50,677 nt of DNA. Origin: Opitutia bacterium (GTDB lineage Bacteria > Verrucomicrobiota > Verrucomicrobiia > Opitutales > Opitutaceae). Positions 1 through 9,673 of this stretch are shown in pieces. The translations under genes and the position numbers were made by a program. The stretch covers positions 1 to 50,677 of the forward strand of contig PMBT01000153.1 in NCBI GenBank assembly GCA_003153035.1, in the 5' to 3' direction. Position 1 is the first letter of the stretch, and each line of letters opens with the position of its first letter. A model generated the notes under the pieces. The model saw only the letters and a program-made list of their open reading frames with translations. It was not told the origin of the DNA and searched no databases.

Positions 1-458
1 GCCAGGGCCTGGCGCTCGGCTTCGAAGCGAGCGATGACACTCTTGGTCTCCATTCCAAGCTTGATGATCTTCAGCGCAACCCGGCGACGCACCGGCTCCT
101 CCTGTTCCGCCATGTAAACGACTCCGCAACCGCCCTCCCCGATTCGCTCAAGGAGCTTGTACCGTCCAATGCGGGTGCCGATTGGCTCCTCGATCGACAG
201 ATTTGCGGGGATCGCATCGACGGAAGCAGGCGCAATTCGCGGCGAAGGAATTGATTCCACCGGAAAACTCAGGGCTGAAGCGCTTTCCGTGAAGAACGTG
301 TCGGCGTCCGCCGCCGCCGCCAGGAGTCCATCGATTTTCGCCCTCAGGACGGGATCCCCGGCGCAGTTGCGATCGAGGAACGCCCGGCGCGCGGCCGGGT
401 CGGTCAACTGTTGTGCCGCCACAAACAGGTCTTCTTCTCGTTGGGTCGCAAGGTTCAT
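1..458 (-). CDS. Serine/threonine protein kinase, N-terminal part (runs off the left edge)
   Basis: Not in the ORF track. Reverse-strand translation from ATG at 458 gives [32 protein letters not shown]...[61 protein letters not shown], with a kinase glycine loop (GEGGCGVV) and VALKIIK lysine. Confidence 0.93.
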   Translation of the reverse strand, partial: [152 protein letters not shown]

Positions 459-536
459 TCTTCGGTTCCCACTCCAATCATGCGCCATCCGGGCGCAAAA
501 CCCGCCATCGCCCCGGCGATTTGGAGCGCGAGCAAA

Positions 537-1094
537 TCATTTTTGATCGCGAATGCTCTGAAATAACCAGGTCTTGGCATAGGCCCAGTGGCGCTCGATC
601 GTGCGCTCGGTCACACCCAGGTTTGCCGCCACCTCCTGATTGGTATAGCCGCCAAAGAACTTCAGGACGACCACCTGCGCCTTTTCCGGATCCTGGGTTC
701 GCAACCTCTCCAGAGCCTCATCAATCAGGAGGATCTTCTCATCCGGCGTCGTGGCGGCGAGTTCGAGCTGGTCAAGATCCAGCCGCACCTGGTCACCACC
801 GTGCTTCAAACGGGACTTCCGGCGCGCGTTCTCGATCAGGATCCTTCGCATTGCCTCCGCCGCTGCTCCGAAAAAATGGGCGCGGTTCTGCCAGGTGCGG
901 TCGCCCTCGCCGACCAGACGCATCCAGGCTTCATGTACCAGCGCCGTCGGCTGCAACGTCTGCCCCGCGGCCTCTCGGGCCATCCGCGCCGCTGCATGGC
1001 GTCGCAATTCATCGTAGACGAGCGGCAACAATTCCTCGGAAGCGCGACGGTCCCCCCGGCCGACTGCCTGCAAGATCTGGGTGATTTCGCTCAT
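537..1094 (-). CDS. ECF-type RNA polymerase sigma factor (sigma-70 family)
   Basis: MSEITQILQAVGRGDRRASEELLPLVYDELRRHAAARM...LQPTALVHEAWMRL...GGYTNQEVAANLGVTERTIERHWAYAKTWL: sigma-2 and sigma-4 HTH regions typical of the planctomycete/acidobacterial ECF group. Confidence 0.93.
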   Translation of the reverse strand: MSEITQILQAVGRGDRRASEELLPLVYDELRRHAAARMAREAAGQTLQPTALVHEAWMRLVGEGDRTWQNRAHFFGAAAEAMRRILIENARRKSRLKHGGDQVRLDLDQLELAATTPDEKILLIDEALERLRTQDPEKAQVVVLKFFGGYTNQEVAANLGVTERTIERHWAYAKTWLFQSIRDQK

Positions 1095-1160
1095 GCGTTC
1101 GAACCGCGGTCAACCTTGGGTTGTGCTCAATGATGCGGCCAATCCACCGCTGGGTGCCGG

Positions 1161-2276
1161 TCAGTTCTCCTTGTCCGGAGGCACCAGCCGGATGTGCGTC
1201 GGTTGATCGCGGTCGCAGGTGAGTTCGCCGTTCTGTTCGTGCAATTCGACTACCTGGATCAGGCTGCGCCGCTGCTCGTAGCCGTTGTCGGAAGGTCGGA
1301 TGGTGCCCTGGCGGCCGGGATGCAGAAAATAGAAGCAATAGGCACGATTGCCGCTGACCACAACCTGTGCGTGCCCACCATTCGCGCCGTCCTCCGATCC
1401 CTTGCCAGGCGTGGCGAGCAGGTTGCCCGGCTGCACCGTCCAGTGAAGCGCATCCTCGGACCGATAGACGCCGAGACCTTTCCAGACGTCGACCACCATC
1501 CAGTAATGCCCCTTCCAACGGAAGACGTTGGGGCCCTCGCCCGGCCGTTCGCCCACGCCGGCGACCTTGCTGCGGTCCTCCCATTTATAGAGATCGCGGC
1601 TGTCGGCAAAGTAGATCGATTTGTTGTCACGCTCGTTGTTGTACCAAAGGCGCCAGGTGCCGTCGGGCAGCCGGTGCACACAGGCGTCGATCACACGGTC
1701 GCACGCGAGCTTCAGGGTGCCTTCGTATTTCCATTTCAGCAGGTCGGTGCTCGTGAGGTGGATAATCTCGCGCGGGTGCTGCCAATCGAGAAAGATCCCC
1801 GGCACGAAGGTCAGGTACATGTGATACAGGCCTTCGTGGAAAACCACCTCGGGCGCCCAGTACGTCATGCCCTGTCCGTCATAATCGGTGTCGGCGGTGC
1901 CGCGATACTTCCAGTTGGCGCCGCCGTCCGCCGACTCCGCGATGCCGATCCTCGTGCCGTGCACCCACGATACGCCGGGTGCCTCCGCCTCCGAGGCGTT
2001 GGCACGGCGGTTGGTATAGAACATGAACCACTTCTTCTCCGCGCGGTTCCAAATCACCGTCGGATCCGCCGCGCCGTCGTAGACCGGGTCGCGGAAAAGC
2101 GGCTTCGCCGCGATCTTGCCCAGCCGAACCTCGGTCGGGACCACAGGTGTCGCCTGGTCCGGCAGGGCGGGCTGAAGCAGACAACAAAGCAGTCCGGCAA
2201 CACCCACGGCCGGCCAGAGAGAACCCGGCAAGACAGCTTTCATGCAGGAGATGACCGGGTGCGGCACTGCATTCAA
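1161..2276 (-). CDS. Secreted glycoside hydrolase, five-bladed propeller, GH43/GH117-like
   Basis: Signal peptide; [63 protein letters not shown] motifs. Confidence 0.8.
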   Translation of the reverse strand: MNAVPHPVISCMKAVLPGSLWPAVGVAGLLCCLLQPALPDQATPVVPTEVRLGKIAAKPLFRDPVYDGAADPTVIWNRAEKKWFMFYTNRRANASEAEAPGVSWVHGTRIGIAESADGGANWKYRGTADTDYDGQGMTYWAPEVVFHEGLYHMYLTFVPGIFLDWQHPREIIHLTSTDLLKWKYEGTLKLACDRVIDACVHRLPDGTWRLWYNNERDNKSIYFADSRDLYKWEDRSKVAGVGERPGEGPNVFRWKGHYWMVVDVWKGLGVYRSEDALHWTVQPGNLLATPGKGSEDGANGGHAQVVVSGNRAYCFYFLHPGRQGTIRPSDNGYEQRRSLIQVVELHEQNGELTCDRDQPTHIRLVPPDKEN

Positions 2277-3850
2277 AGCTCGAGTATCACAACGGATTTG
2301 GCGGGAAGCGCGACGGTCAGAGTGGCGCCGTCGAGGGTCGCACCTGTGAAGGCCACGGGATGAACCGTGTCCGGCGAATCAAAGGTGTTGCGCGCGTTCA
2401 TCGCCGGCGCGGTGAGAATTCGGCCGGTGACTGTTTTCGCCCCAACGCCCTCCAGCCGGCAACTGACCGTCAATGGCTGGTTCGGGTTGGTGTTTACCAG
2501 CGAGAGATGAACCTTGCCCTTGGCGTCGCGCGAGGCCGACGCGCTGACCGCCGGAATCTTGTCCCCGCCCACGACATAATCCGGCGTGTTCAGCTCAACG
2601 GGCAGCGACGCGGCCCCTTGGTGGACCTTGTACATCTCGAACACCCAGTAGGTGGGCGTGAGGGCCATCTTGGGCCCGTCGGTGAGGATCATCGTTTGGA
2701 GGACGTTCACCATCTGCGCGATATTCGCCCCGGCCACGCGGTCGGCATGCTTGTGGAAAATATGGAAGTTGAGTCCGGCGACGATGGCATCGCGCAGCGT
2801 GTTCTGCTGGTAAAGGAAGCCCGGGTTGGTGCCAGGCTCGACATCATACCAGGTGCCCCATTCGTCGACCACCAGGCCGACGCGCTTCTCCGGGTCGCGC
2901 TTGTCCATGATCGCGGAATGCTTCGTGACCAGTTCGTCCATGCGCAGCGTGTTCCGGAGCGTCGCAAACCAAGCGGCTTCGTCGAACTCGGTGGCGGAGC
3001 CCTTCTTCTTCCAGTCGCCGGTGGGAAGCGTATACCAGTGCAGCGAGAGGCCATTCATCTGCGAAACGGGCACCATGTCCATTACCACCTCGGTCCAATT
3101 GTAATCCTGCCCGTTCGATCCGCCCGCGATGCGTTGAATGTGATAATTGGAACGGTTGTAGTCTTTGACGAACGTATTGTAGCGGCGGTAGTTGTCGGCG
3201 TAGAATTCCGGTCGCATGTTGCCACCACAACCCCAGCTCTCGTTGCCGACGGCGAGATAGGGCACCTTCCACGGCTTGTCGTGGCCGTTCTTGCGGCGGA
3301 GGTTGGCCAGGGGCGAATCGGCGTCCGAGGTCATGTACTCGATCCATTCCATCATTTCCTGCACGGTGCCGCTGCCGACATTGCCACAGATATAGGGTTC
3401 GGTGCCGATTTGCTCACAAAAATCCATGAACTCATGGGTACCAAAGCTGTTGTCTTCCACCACGCCGCCCCAGTGGGTGTTGATCATCTTGAACCGCTGC
3501 GCCCGCGGGCCGATTCCGTCCCGCCAGTGGTATTCGTCCGCGAAGCAGCCGCCCGGCCAGCGTACGTTGGGCACATGCAGCTCCCGCAATGCGGCGACGA
3601 CGTCGTTGCGGATGCCCCGCGTGTTCGGGATCGGCGAGTTCTCACCCACCCAGATTCCGCCGTAAATGCAATGGCCGAGGTGTTCGGCAAACTGGCCGTA
3701 GATATTCCGATTGATGACCGGACCGGGTTCTCCGGCCTTGAGTACGAGCGTCGCGCCCGAGGGGGCGGGCAGATTCTGAGCCCCCACCGGCAGCGCCGGC
3801 AGCAGCGCCAGTCCGAGGGTGAGACTCAACAGATGCTTCGTGGTATTCAT
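2273..3850 (-). CDS. Alpha-L-arabinofuranosidase, GH51
   Basis: Signal peptide; [69 protein letters not shown]-type tail; [11 protein letters not shown] acid/base region and VDEWGTWY nucleophile region. Confidence 0.95.
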   Translation of the reverse strand: MNTTKHLLSLTLGLALLPALPVGAQNLPAPSGATLVLKAGEPGPVINRNIYGQFAEHLGHCIYGGIWVGENSPIPNTRGIRNDVVAALRELHVPNVRWPGGCFADEYHWRDGIGPRAQRFKMINTHWGGVVEDNSFGTHEFMDFCEQIGTEPYICGNVGSGTVQEMMEWIEYMTSDADSPLANLRRKNGHDKPWKVPYLAVGNESWGCGGNMRPEFYADNYRRYNTFVKDYNRSNYHIQRIAGGSNGQDYNWTEVVMDMVPVSQMNGLSLHWYTLPTGDWKKKGSATEFDEAAWFATLRNTLRMDELVTKHSAIMDKRDPEKRVGLVVDEWGTWYDVEPGTNPGFLYQQNTLRDAIVAGLNFHIFHKHADRVAGANIAQMVNVLQTMILTDGPKMALTPTYWVFEMYKVHQGAASLPVELNTPDYVVGGDKIPAVSASASRDAKGKVHLSLVNTNPNQPLTVSCRLEGVGAKTVTGRILTAPAMNARNTFDSPDTVHPVAFTGATLDGATLTVALPAKSVVILEL

Positions 3851-3880
3851 GGATTGATTGAGCAGAAAAGGGGAGTCACA

Positions 3881-5656
3881 TCAGTTCAATTCGAGCACCA
3901 GCAGGGAAACCGCCTGGCGCGGCAGCATAAATGTCAATTTCACCTGACCGTCAATCACGCGAACGAGTGAAGGCGCCGCCAGCGGTTCAAGGCGGCCCGC
4001 TTTTTCGAGCGTGGCGTATTGCCCGGCAGTCGGCACCTGCGGTGCGCCCAGGCGGTTCCAGGCCGCAAACGCGTTGCTGTGCTCCTCGTCGATGCGGTAT
4101 TGCGTCAGGTGCGCCTCGCCCTGGGCCGTCAGCAGGCCGCCGATGGCCAGATCAATCGCCGCGTCCGGTCCGGGCACATCATCATCATGATAGTGCCAGA
4201 CGAGAATCGACAGCCGGTTCCGGTCGAGGCTTGCCAGCGCCGACACATCCGGCGCGCTGCGCACGCCGTCCTTCATGATGGCGTCGAGGGCCACTTCGCC
4301 GGAGCTCTGCACGGCGACCCGCCGCCCGCCCATGCGGCTGAACATGCGGAAGACGTTCAGCACGGGTTTGTCGAGACCATTGCTGGCCAGCGAGCGGAAG
4401 CCGGCGAAATACGGCTGCTCCTCAAACTCGAATGCCCAGGTCAGCGCACCCTCGAATTTCACGCCGCGCCGGTCGGCCAGGTTCTGCTCGCGGGCAAAAC
4501 TCGCCGCGGTGTAGCTGGAATACATCGTGCCGTTGCGGTAGCCGAGCTGCGGCCCCTGGCAGGCGGCGCAGCCCTCGGGATCCGATTCCCCGATGATGAT
4601 CGGCTTGTCCTTCAATTCGGGATACGCGGCGATCATCCCGAATCCCTCGTCGATGGTGCGTAGCTGATTCGCGATCCCCATGCGCACATGGCCATCCACG
4701 TAGGTCGGCGCGCCCTTGGCATGAAATGAAACGAAGTCGAGTGGCGTACCGGTCCGCCCCGTCGCGTGGTTGGTCCCGCGCAGACAGTGCTCGAGAAAGT
4801 CCCGCATCCACTGCCCGCCGTGGCCCGCGCAGTCCGGCCCGCCGACCCGCGCCGTGGGCAGCGCGCGCCGCACCGCCTCGATGGCGTAGTCGTGGAGCTT
4901 GCGAAACTCCTCCGGCGTGCCGCGCCAGTAGCCGATGTTGGCCTCGTTCCAGACCTCCCAGTACCACTGCTCGACTTCGGTCCGCCCGTATCGCTCCACG
5001 CAATGCTTCACCCACTGGAAAACGAGTTCGTCCCACTTCGCATAATCCTTCGGCGGATACGCCCAGCCGGTATAGATCTCGTCGTATTTCGCCGCCGGGG
5101 TCCAATGATGTTGATACGGTTTGGGCCTGACCGATAGCGCTTCCGGCATGAAGCCGATCTGCGCGTAGGGCCGGACGCCACGCGCCCGATAGGTGTCGAA
5201 GATCCGGTCGAGAATGGTCCAGTCGTACACCGGATCTCCGCGCGCGTCCTCGCTGTAGGCGTTGGTGCTGCCCCACTTCAGCGCGGGCCTGCCATCGCCA
5301 GTGCAAAGCAGATTGTGGGCGCGGAAATAGACGGCCTGCGGCTTCAATTCGCCCAGTTCCGCGATGAGCTTCTGCCCGTTCTTCATCGTGGCGTAGTTCG
5401 GCTCGTCGGCCCCGAAGAAGCGCCAGATCGGACGCAATTCGCCCAGCGGCTTGGCGGCGTCGACCTGGATCACGACCGGAAACGCCGGGAGCGGCGCCGC
5501 CGATACGGGATCCGCCGCCTCGCCGGCGACTAGTATTCCGCCGGCCGCCAGGCCGACTGCAGCCGCGATGACGGGGAATGCAGGTACGGGGTTCATGAGT
5601 TTCATTTGGTCGGCGCGCCTGAAAGCGACAGACCAATCTTTCCGCAGGTATTTCAT
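3881..5656 (-). CDS. Glycoside hydrolase, GH39-like (beta-xylosidase-type TIM barrel)
   Basis: IWRFFGADEPNYATMKNGQKLIAELGEL...WYWEVWNEANIGYWRGTPEEFRKLHDYAIEAVRRALPTARVGGP; second Glu in IIIGESDPEG. Start could instead be internal (about 5605), before the signal-peptide-like segment. Confidence 0.85.
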   Translation of the reverse strand: MKYLRKDWSVAFRRADQMKLMNPVPAFPVIAAAVGLAAGGILVAGEAADPVSAAPLPAFPVVIQVDAAKPLGELRPIWRFFGADEPNYATMKNGQKLIAELGELKPQAVYFRAHNLLCTGDGRPALKWGSTNAYSEDARGDPVYDWTILDRIFDTYRARGVRPYAQIGFMPEALSVRPKPYQHHWTPAAKYDEIYTGWAYPPKDYAKWDELVFQWVKHCVERYGRTEVEQWYWEVWNEANIGYWRGTPEEFRKLHDYAIEAVRRALPTARVGGPDCAGHGGQWMRDFLEHCLRGTNHATGRTGTPLDFVSFHAKGAPTYVDGHVRMGIANQLRTIDEGFGMIAAYPELKDKPIIIGESDPEGCAACQGPQLGYRNGTMYSSYTAASFAREQNLADRRGVKFEGALTWAFEFEEQPYFAGFRSLASNGLDKPVLNVFRMFSRMGGRRVAVQSSGEVALDAIMKDGVRSAPDVSALASLDRNRLSILVWHYHDDDVPGPDAAIDLAIGGLLTAQGEAHLTQYRIDEEHSNAFAAWNRLGAPQVPTAGQYATLEKAGRLEPLAAPSLVRVIDGQVKLTFMLPRQAVSLLVLELN

Positions 5657-8187
5657 TGGTCTAGCCCGGCAATCATCGGTCGCTTCGTGTCCTCCGTCTC
5701 GACGACCTGCAGGACCACCGTCGCCGCCTTGAGCCCCTCTGCCGCGACGTTCACGCTCACCTCCCCGGCTTTGGAGCCTGCCTGCACGATGCCAAGCGCC
5801 AGGCCGTTGAACGCTTTGCCAGCGTGGCCCTGAAAGCTCGCTTGGCTGAGCGGGTCGCCGTTGTCCACGCCGACCAGGGTCCCCTCACCCTGAACTTCCC
5901 AGGTAATCACGTTGTCCGCCGTGGGCACCATGACGCCATTCGCATCACGCACCGCTACGGTCACGTTGGCGACCTCCCGCGAACCGGCGCGCAGCGTTTC
6001 GCGATCGACCGATAGCGCGATCATCGCCACTGCACCGGCGGTGCGAATTTCCCTCTCTGCCACCTGCTTCCCATCCCGGTAGCCGACAGCCTTCAGCACC
6101 CCCGGCTCATAGGGCACATCCCAGGACAGGTGAAGATCCGCGGTAGTGGAAAGGATTTGCGGCCGGGCGTAGGTGTTCCAGCCGCCGGCCGTGCCCTGGC
6201 GGGGAAACTCATGCGCCTTTGCGCCAAGGCTCCGCCCGTTGAGGAAAAGCTCAACGGTATCGCAGTTGCTGTAGGCGATCACGGGAACGACCTGCCCCTC
6301 ATGGCCGCGCCAATTCCAGTGCGGAAACAGATGCAGCACCGGCCTGGCCGTCCATTGGCTCTGGTAGAAGTAGTAGCCGTCCTTGGCGAACCCACAGGTG
6401 TCGAGCACTCCGGAGAAACTGCTGCGGCGCGGCCAGTGGGACTCGCCGAGGTAGTCAATGCCCGTCCAGAGAAAGTCGCCAGCAACATAGTCGACCAGCC
6501 GGGTGAATTTCCACAACTGTTCGCCCCGGACCATGGCGGTGGCATAGCGGGGCGGTCGGGGGGCGCCGTCCGTCGGCACAGAGGGAAGCTCATAGCTGCC
6601 GCGCACGCCACCAATGCAAACGTTCTCCGTGCCCACAAACTTTCGTCGCGGGTATTTCTGCCGGTCGTCTGCGTAAAAAGTCTCGCGCCGCGGACCCCAG
6701 CGGTCGACATAGTTGTAGCCCACGATATCCAGCAGACGGGTGAAGGCTTCCGGGGCCTCGCCTTCATCGGTGTAGATGTTGTCCATCGCCGCTGTGACCG
6801 GGCGCGTCGGGTCTTCGCGGTGGAGCACCTCCACCAATTTCGCCAGCACCTTTTCGCCTCCCGGCATCCGCTGCTCGCCAATTTCGTTGCCCGCGCTCCA
6901 CATGATCACGCTCGGATGGTTGCGGTCGCGGTGGATCATGTTTACCAGATCGCGCTCGTACCACTCGTTGAAGAACTCTGAATAGCCGTGCTGGATCTGC
7001 CCCTTCCGGACCGTCCATTCGTCGAAGGCCTCGTCCATGACCAGAAAACCCAGCCGGTCGCACAGATCAAGAAACTCGGGCGCGGGCGGGTTGTGCGAGG
7101 TGCGAATGGCATTGCAGCCCATGTCCTTCAGCAGGTGCAACCGCCGGACCCACACGCCCTCGGGGACCGCCGCGCCCACCGCACCGCCGTCGTGGTGCAG
7201 GCACATGCCTTGGAGCTTCACTGGCTGGTCGTTGAGGAGAAAACCGCGATCAACGTCAAAAGCGATGCTGCGGATCCCAACCGACGTCTCGTAGGAATCA
7301 ACGACCTTGCCTCCAGTTTGCACGCGACTGCGCATTCGATAGAGATCCGGCGTGTCAGGCGACCACAGCCGCGGATGAGATACGGAGACCGCCTGATCGA
7401 ACTCCCGTTCGCCATCGGCCGGTAGTTGACCGTCGGACTGCATGGTCGCAACGGTTCTTCCGGCAGCGTCCTGCAACTCGTTGACAAGCGTGACCGTCCG
7501 GACCTCCGCGAGATCGTTCTGCACGCGCGTACGAATGCGCACGGTGGCCGCGTCCACCGACACCTGCGGCGTGGTGACAGAGGTACCCCAGTGGGCGACA
7601 TGCACCGCGTTCGTGACGGTGATCCAGACGTGCCGGTAAATGCCGGATCCGGAGTACCATCGGCTGTTGGGCTGGGGCGAGTTGTCCACTCGCACTGCCA
7701 GGACGTTGGGTTGGTCGCCGAAATTCAGAATCGGAGTCAGTTCGTACGCAAAACTGCTGTAGCCGTAGGGCCAGCGACCGACGTGCCGGCCGTTGATCCA
7801 GACGTCACTGTTCATGTAGACGCCGTCGAACTCCACGGTGATCTTCCGGCCGCGCAACTTCTCGGGCACGGTGAAATGCTTCCGATACCAGCCGACTCCA
7901 GTCGGCAGATAACCACCCATTCCATCCGTCGGTGCCTTTTCGTCGAATGGTCCCTCAATGCTCCAGTCGTGGGGCAGGCTCAGCCGCCGCCAGGCCGCAT
8001 CATCGAACCCTGCCTGTTCGGCGCCGATGGCGTCACTCTTGAGGAATCGCCAGCCAAGATCGAAGCTTTCGCGGATGCGCGGCGCTTCGTCCGCGAGAAG
8101 CGTTGCCGCCAGCAGCGGGAATACGAGGACCGCACGCCATCGGTTCAGGCCCAGTTGGGCCGCAGCGGATCGGGAAGTCATACCCAC
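5653..8187 (-). CDS. Beta-galactosidase-type GH2
   Basis: Sugar-binding domain FDLGWRFLKSD...LSLPHDWSIEGPF...GVGWYRKHF; GMCLHHDGGAVGAAVPEGVWVRRLHLLKDMGCNAIRTSHNPPAPEFLDLCDRLGFLVMDEAFDEW; NHPSVIMWSAGNEIGEQ. Confidence 0.95.
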   Translation of the reverse strand: MGMTSRSAAAQLGLNRWRAVLVFPLLAATLLADEAPRIRESFDLGWRFLKSDAIGAEQAGFDDAAWRRLSLPHDWSIEGPFDEKAPTDGMGGYLPTGVGWYRKHFTVPEKLRGRKITVEFDGVYMNSDVWINGRHVGRWPYGYSSFAYELTPILNFGDQPNVLAVRVDNSPQPNSRWYSGSGIYRHVWITVTNAVHVAHWGTSVTTPQVSVDAATVRIRTRVQNDLAEVRTVTLVNELQDAAGRTVATMQSDGQLPADGEREFDQAVSVSHPRLWSPDTPDLYRMRSRVQTGGKVVDSYETSVGIRSIAFDVDRGFLLNDQPVKLQGMCLHHDGGAVGAAVPEGVWVRRLHLLKDMGCNAIRTSHNPPAPEFLDLCDRLGFLVMDEAFDEWTVRKGQIQHGYSEFFNEWYERDLVNMIHRDRNHPSVIMWSAGNEIGEQRMPGGEKVLAKLVEVLHREDPTRPVTAAMDNIYTDEGEAPEAFTRLLDIVGYNYVDRWGPRRETFYADDRQKYPRRKFVGTENVCIGGVRGSYELPSVPTDGAPRPPRYATAMVRGEQLWKFTRLVDYVAGDFLWTGIDYLGESHWPRRSSFSGVLDTCGFAKDGYYFYQSQWTARPVLHLFPHWNWRGHEGQVVPVIAYSNCDTVELFLNGRSLGAKAHEFPRQGTAGGWNTYARPQILSTTADLHLSWDVPYEPGVLKAVGYRDGKQVAEREIRTAGAVAMIALSVDRETLRAGSREVANVTVAVRDANGVMVPTADNVITWEVQGEGTLVGVDNGDPLSQASFQGHAGKAFNGLALGIVQAGSKAGEVSVNVAAEGLKAATVVLQVVETEDTKRPMIAGLDQ

Positions 8188-8267
8188 AACCTAGACCGGT
8201 TCCGGGTGAATGGAAAACCAGTTTTGCGCCGGCATCATTGGAGAGTCCGCCGGGCCGCGGGTTCCCG

Positions 8268-9035
8268 TTAATGCGCTTCGTGGGGATGATGCGGATGCAC
8301 GTGCTGCAGGATGTGCGGACGTTCCAGGCCGTGCGCCAGCATCAGTTCCTCGTTGCCGAGCAGTTCGAGGGTGGCGCCGTCCGCCACCACCCGGCCATGA
8401 TCCAGCACGATCGATCGCGCACACAGTTCCACGACCAATTCGAGGTCGTGGGTCGCAATCACCTTGGTGGCGTCGATCTGTCGGAGCAGCGCCTTGAATT
8501 CTCGGCGTCCCCGCGGGTCCAGATCGCTCGTCGGCTCGTCGAGCGCCAGAATGGAGGCCTCACACGCCAGGACGCCAGCCAGACAGGCGCGGCGTTTCTC
8601 TCCCTGGCTCAGGTGGTGGGTCGCGCGGCGATCCTGCCCGGCCAGACCAACCTGGACCAGAACGGTTTGCACCCGCGCCGCCACCGCGGCCTCGCTGAGC
8701 CCGAGTTGGCGCGGGCCGAATGCGACGTCCTCCTCGACGGTCGGACAGAAAAGCTGGTCATCGGGATTCTGGAACAGCAGGCCGACCCGGCGCCGGATCG
8801 ACGGGAGGTTCTCCGCCGTGATCGCCTCGCCGTGAATCCGCACGTTCCCGTCAGCCGGCGGCTTTTCCGGCAGGAGCCCGTTGAGGTGGCGCAGCAAGGT
8901 CGACTTGCCCGAGCCGTTCGGGCCGAGCAACCCGACACACGCGCCCGGCATGAGCGAGAAGCTCACGCCGCACAATGCCTCCGTGCCATCAGGGTAGCAG
9001 TAGCCGAGACTGGTGACTTCGACGGCGGGATTCAT
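8268..9035 (-). CDS. cbiO: ECF transporter ATP-binding protein (cobalt/nickel), CbiO
   Basis: Walker A LLGPNGSGKSTLLRHLNGLL, signature LSQGEKRRACLAGVLA, Walker B ILALDEPTSDLDPRGRR; ORF opens at 9053 but MNPAVEV at 9035 gives an ATGA overlap with cbiQ. Confidence 0.93.
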   Translation of the reverse strand: MNPAVEVTSLGYCYPDGTEALCGVSFSLMPGACVGLLGPNGSGKSTLLRHLNGLLPEKPPADGNVRIHGEAITAENLPSIRRRVGLLFQNPDDQLFCPTVEEDVAFGPRQLGLSEAAVAARVQTVLVQVGLAGQDRRATHHLSQGEKRRACLAGVLACEASILALDEPTSDLDPRGRREFKALLRQIDATKVIATHDLELVVELCARSIVLDHGRVVADGATLELLGNEELMLAHGLERPHILQHVHPHHPHEAH

Positions 9036-9673
9036 TTCCAACCTCGCGCGCACATCGCGTCGTAGATCCGCTCCGCCCGTTCCGAAGCGCGAATGAACAG
9101 CCGGCTTAACACCGTCGCCAGCGCAGACCAGGCAAACCGGCGCCCGCGCGTGAAGGTGCGGCTGGCCCGCGCCCGCCGCATGTGCCCGGCCTCGTCCGCC
9201 AGCACGAACAGGTACCGATGCATCAAGGCCATGGTGGTCACAAGCAAACCGGGGACGCGCAGCCGCTGCAAGACGCGGATCACCTCACCCAGCGGCGTGG
9301 TGTGAGACAGCAGGATGACCGTGAGCAGGCACAGCGTGCTTTTCGCGGCGATGATCCGCCAGTCCAGGCCTCCGCCCGGATTCAGCATTCCCGCGAGGGC
9401 AACACCGAACACAAATGGCAGGAGCATCGCCAGCCGGCGGATCAGGATAAGGAACGGAATCCGGCTCACCACCGCCGCCAGCATCAGCGCAAGCCCCTCG
9501 CCCGCGAGGCAGCCTATCCAATCGACGGGAAGCAGCACGGTACCGACAATGATTACCAGCGCCGCGGAGAGCTTCAGCGCGGCGGGCAACCGCTGCAACG
9601 GGCCGCCGGCAAACACACCCCGACTCCCCGGTTTTGCTCGCATCGGATTGCGGTCTTGGGGGGCATCGCTCAT
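9032..9673 (-). CDS. cbiQ: ECF transporter transmembrane protein, CbiQ
   Basis: Hydrophobic; RVPGLLVTTMALMHRYLFVLADEAGHMRRARASRTF...FIRASERAERIYDAMCARGW typical of CbiQ/EcfT; sits between cbiM and cbiO. Confidence 0.9.
   Translation of the reverse strand: MSDAPQDRNPMRAKPGSRGVFAGGPLQRLPAALKLSAALVIIVGTVLLPVDWIGCLAGEGLALMLAAVVSRIPFLILIRRLAMLLPFVFGVALAGMLNPGGGLDWRIIAAKSTLCLLTVILLSHTTPLGEVIRVLQRLRVPGLLVTTMALMHRYLFVLADEAGHMRRARASRTFTRGRRFAWSALATVLSRLFIRASERAERIYDAMCARGWK

Noticed and set aside
2360-3970. 536-aa plus-strand ORF
   Set aside because: Antisense to GH51; no protein-family motifs.
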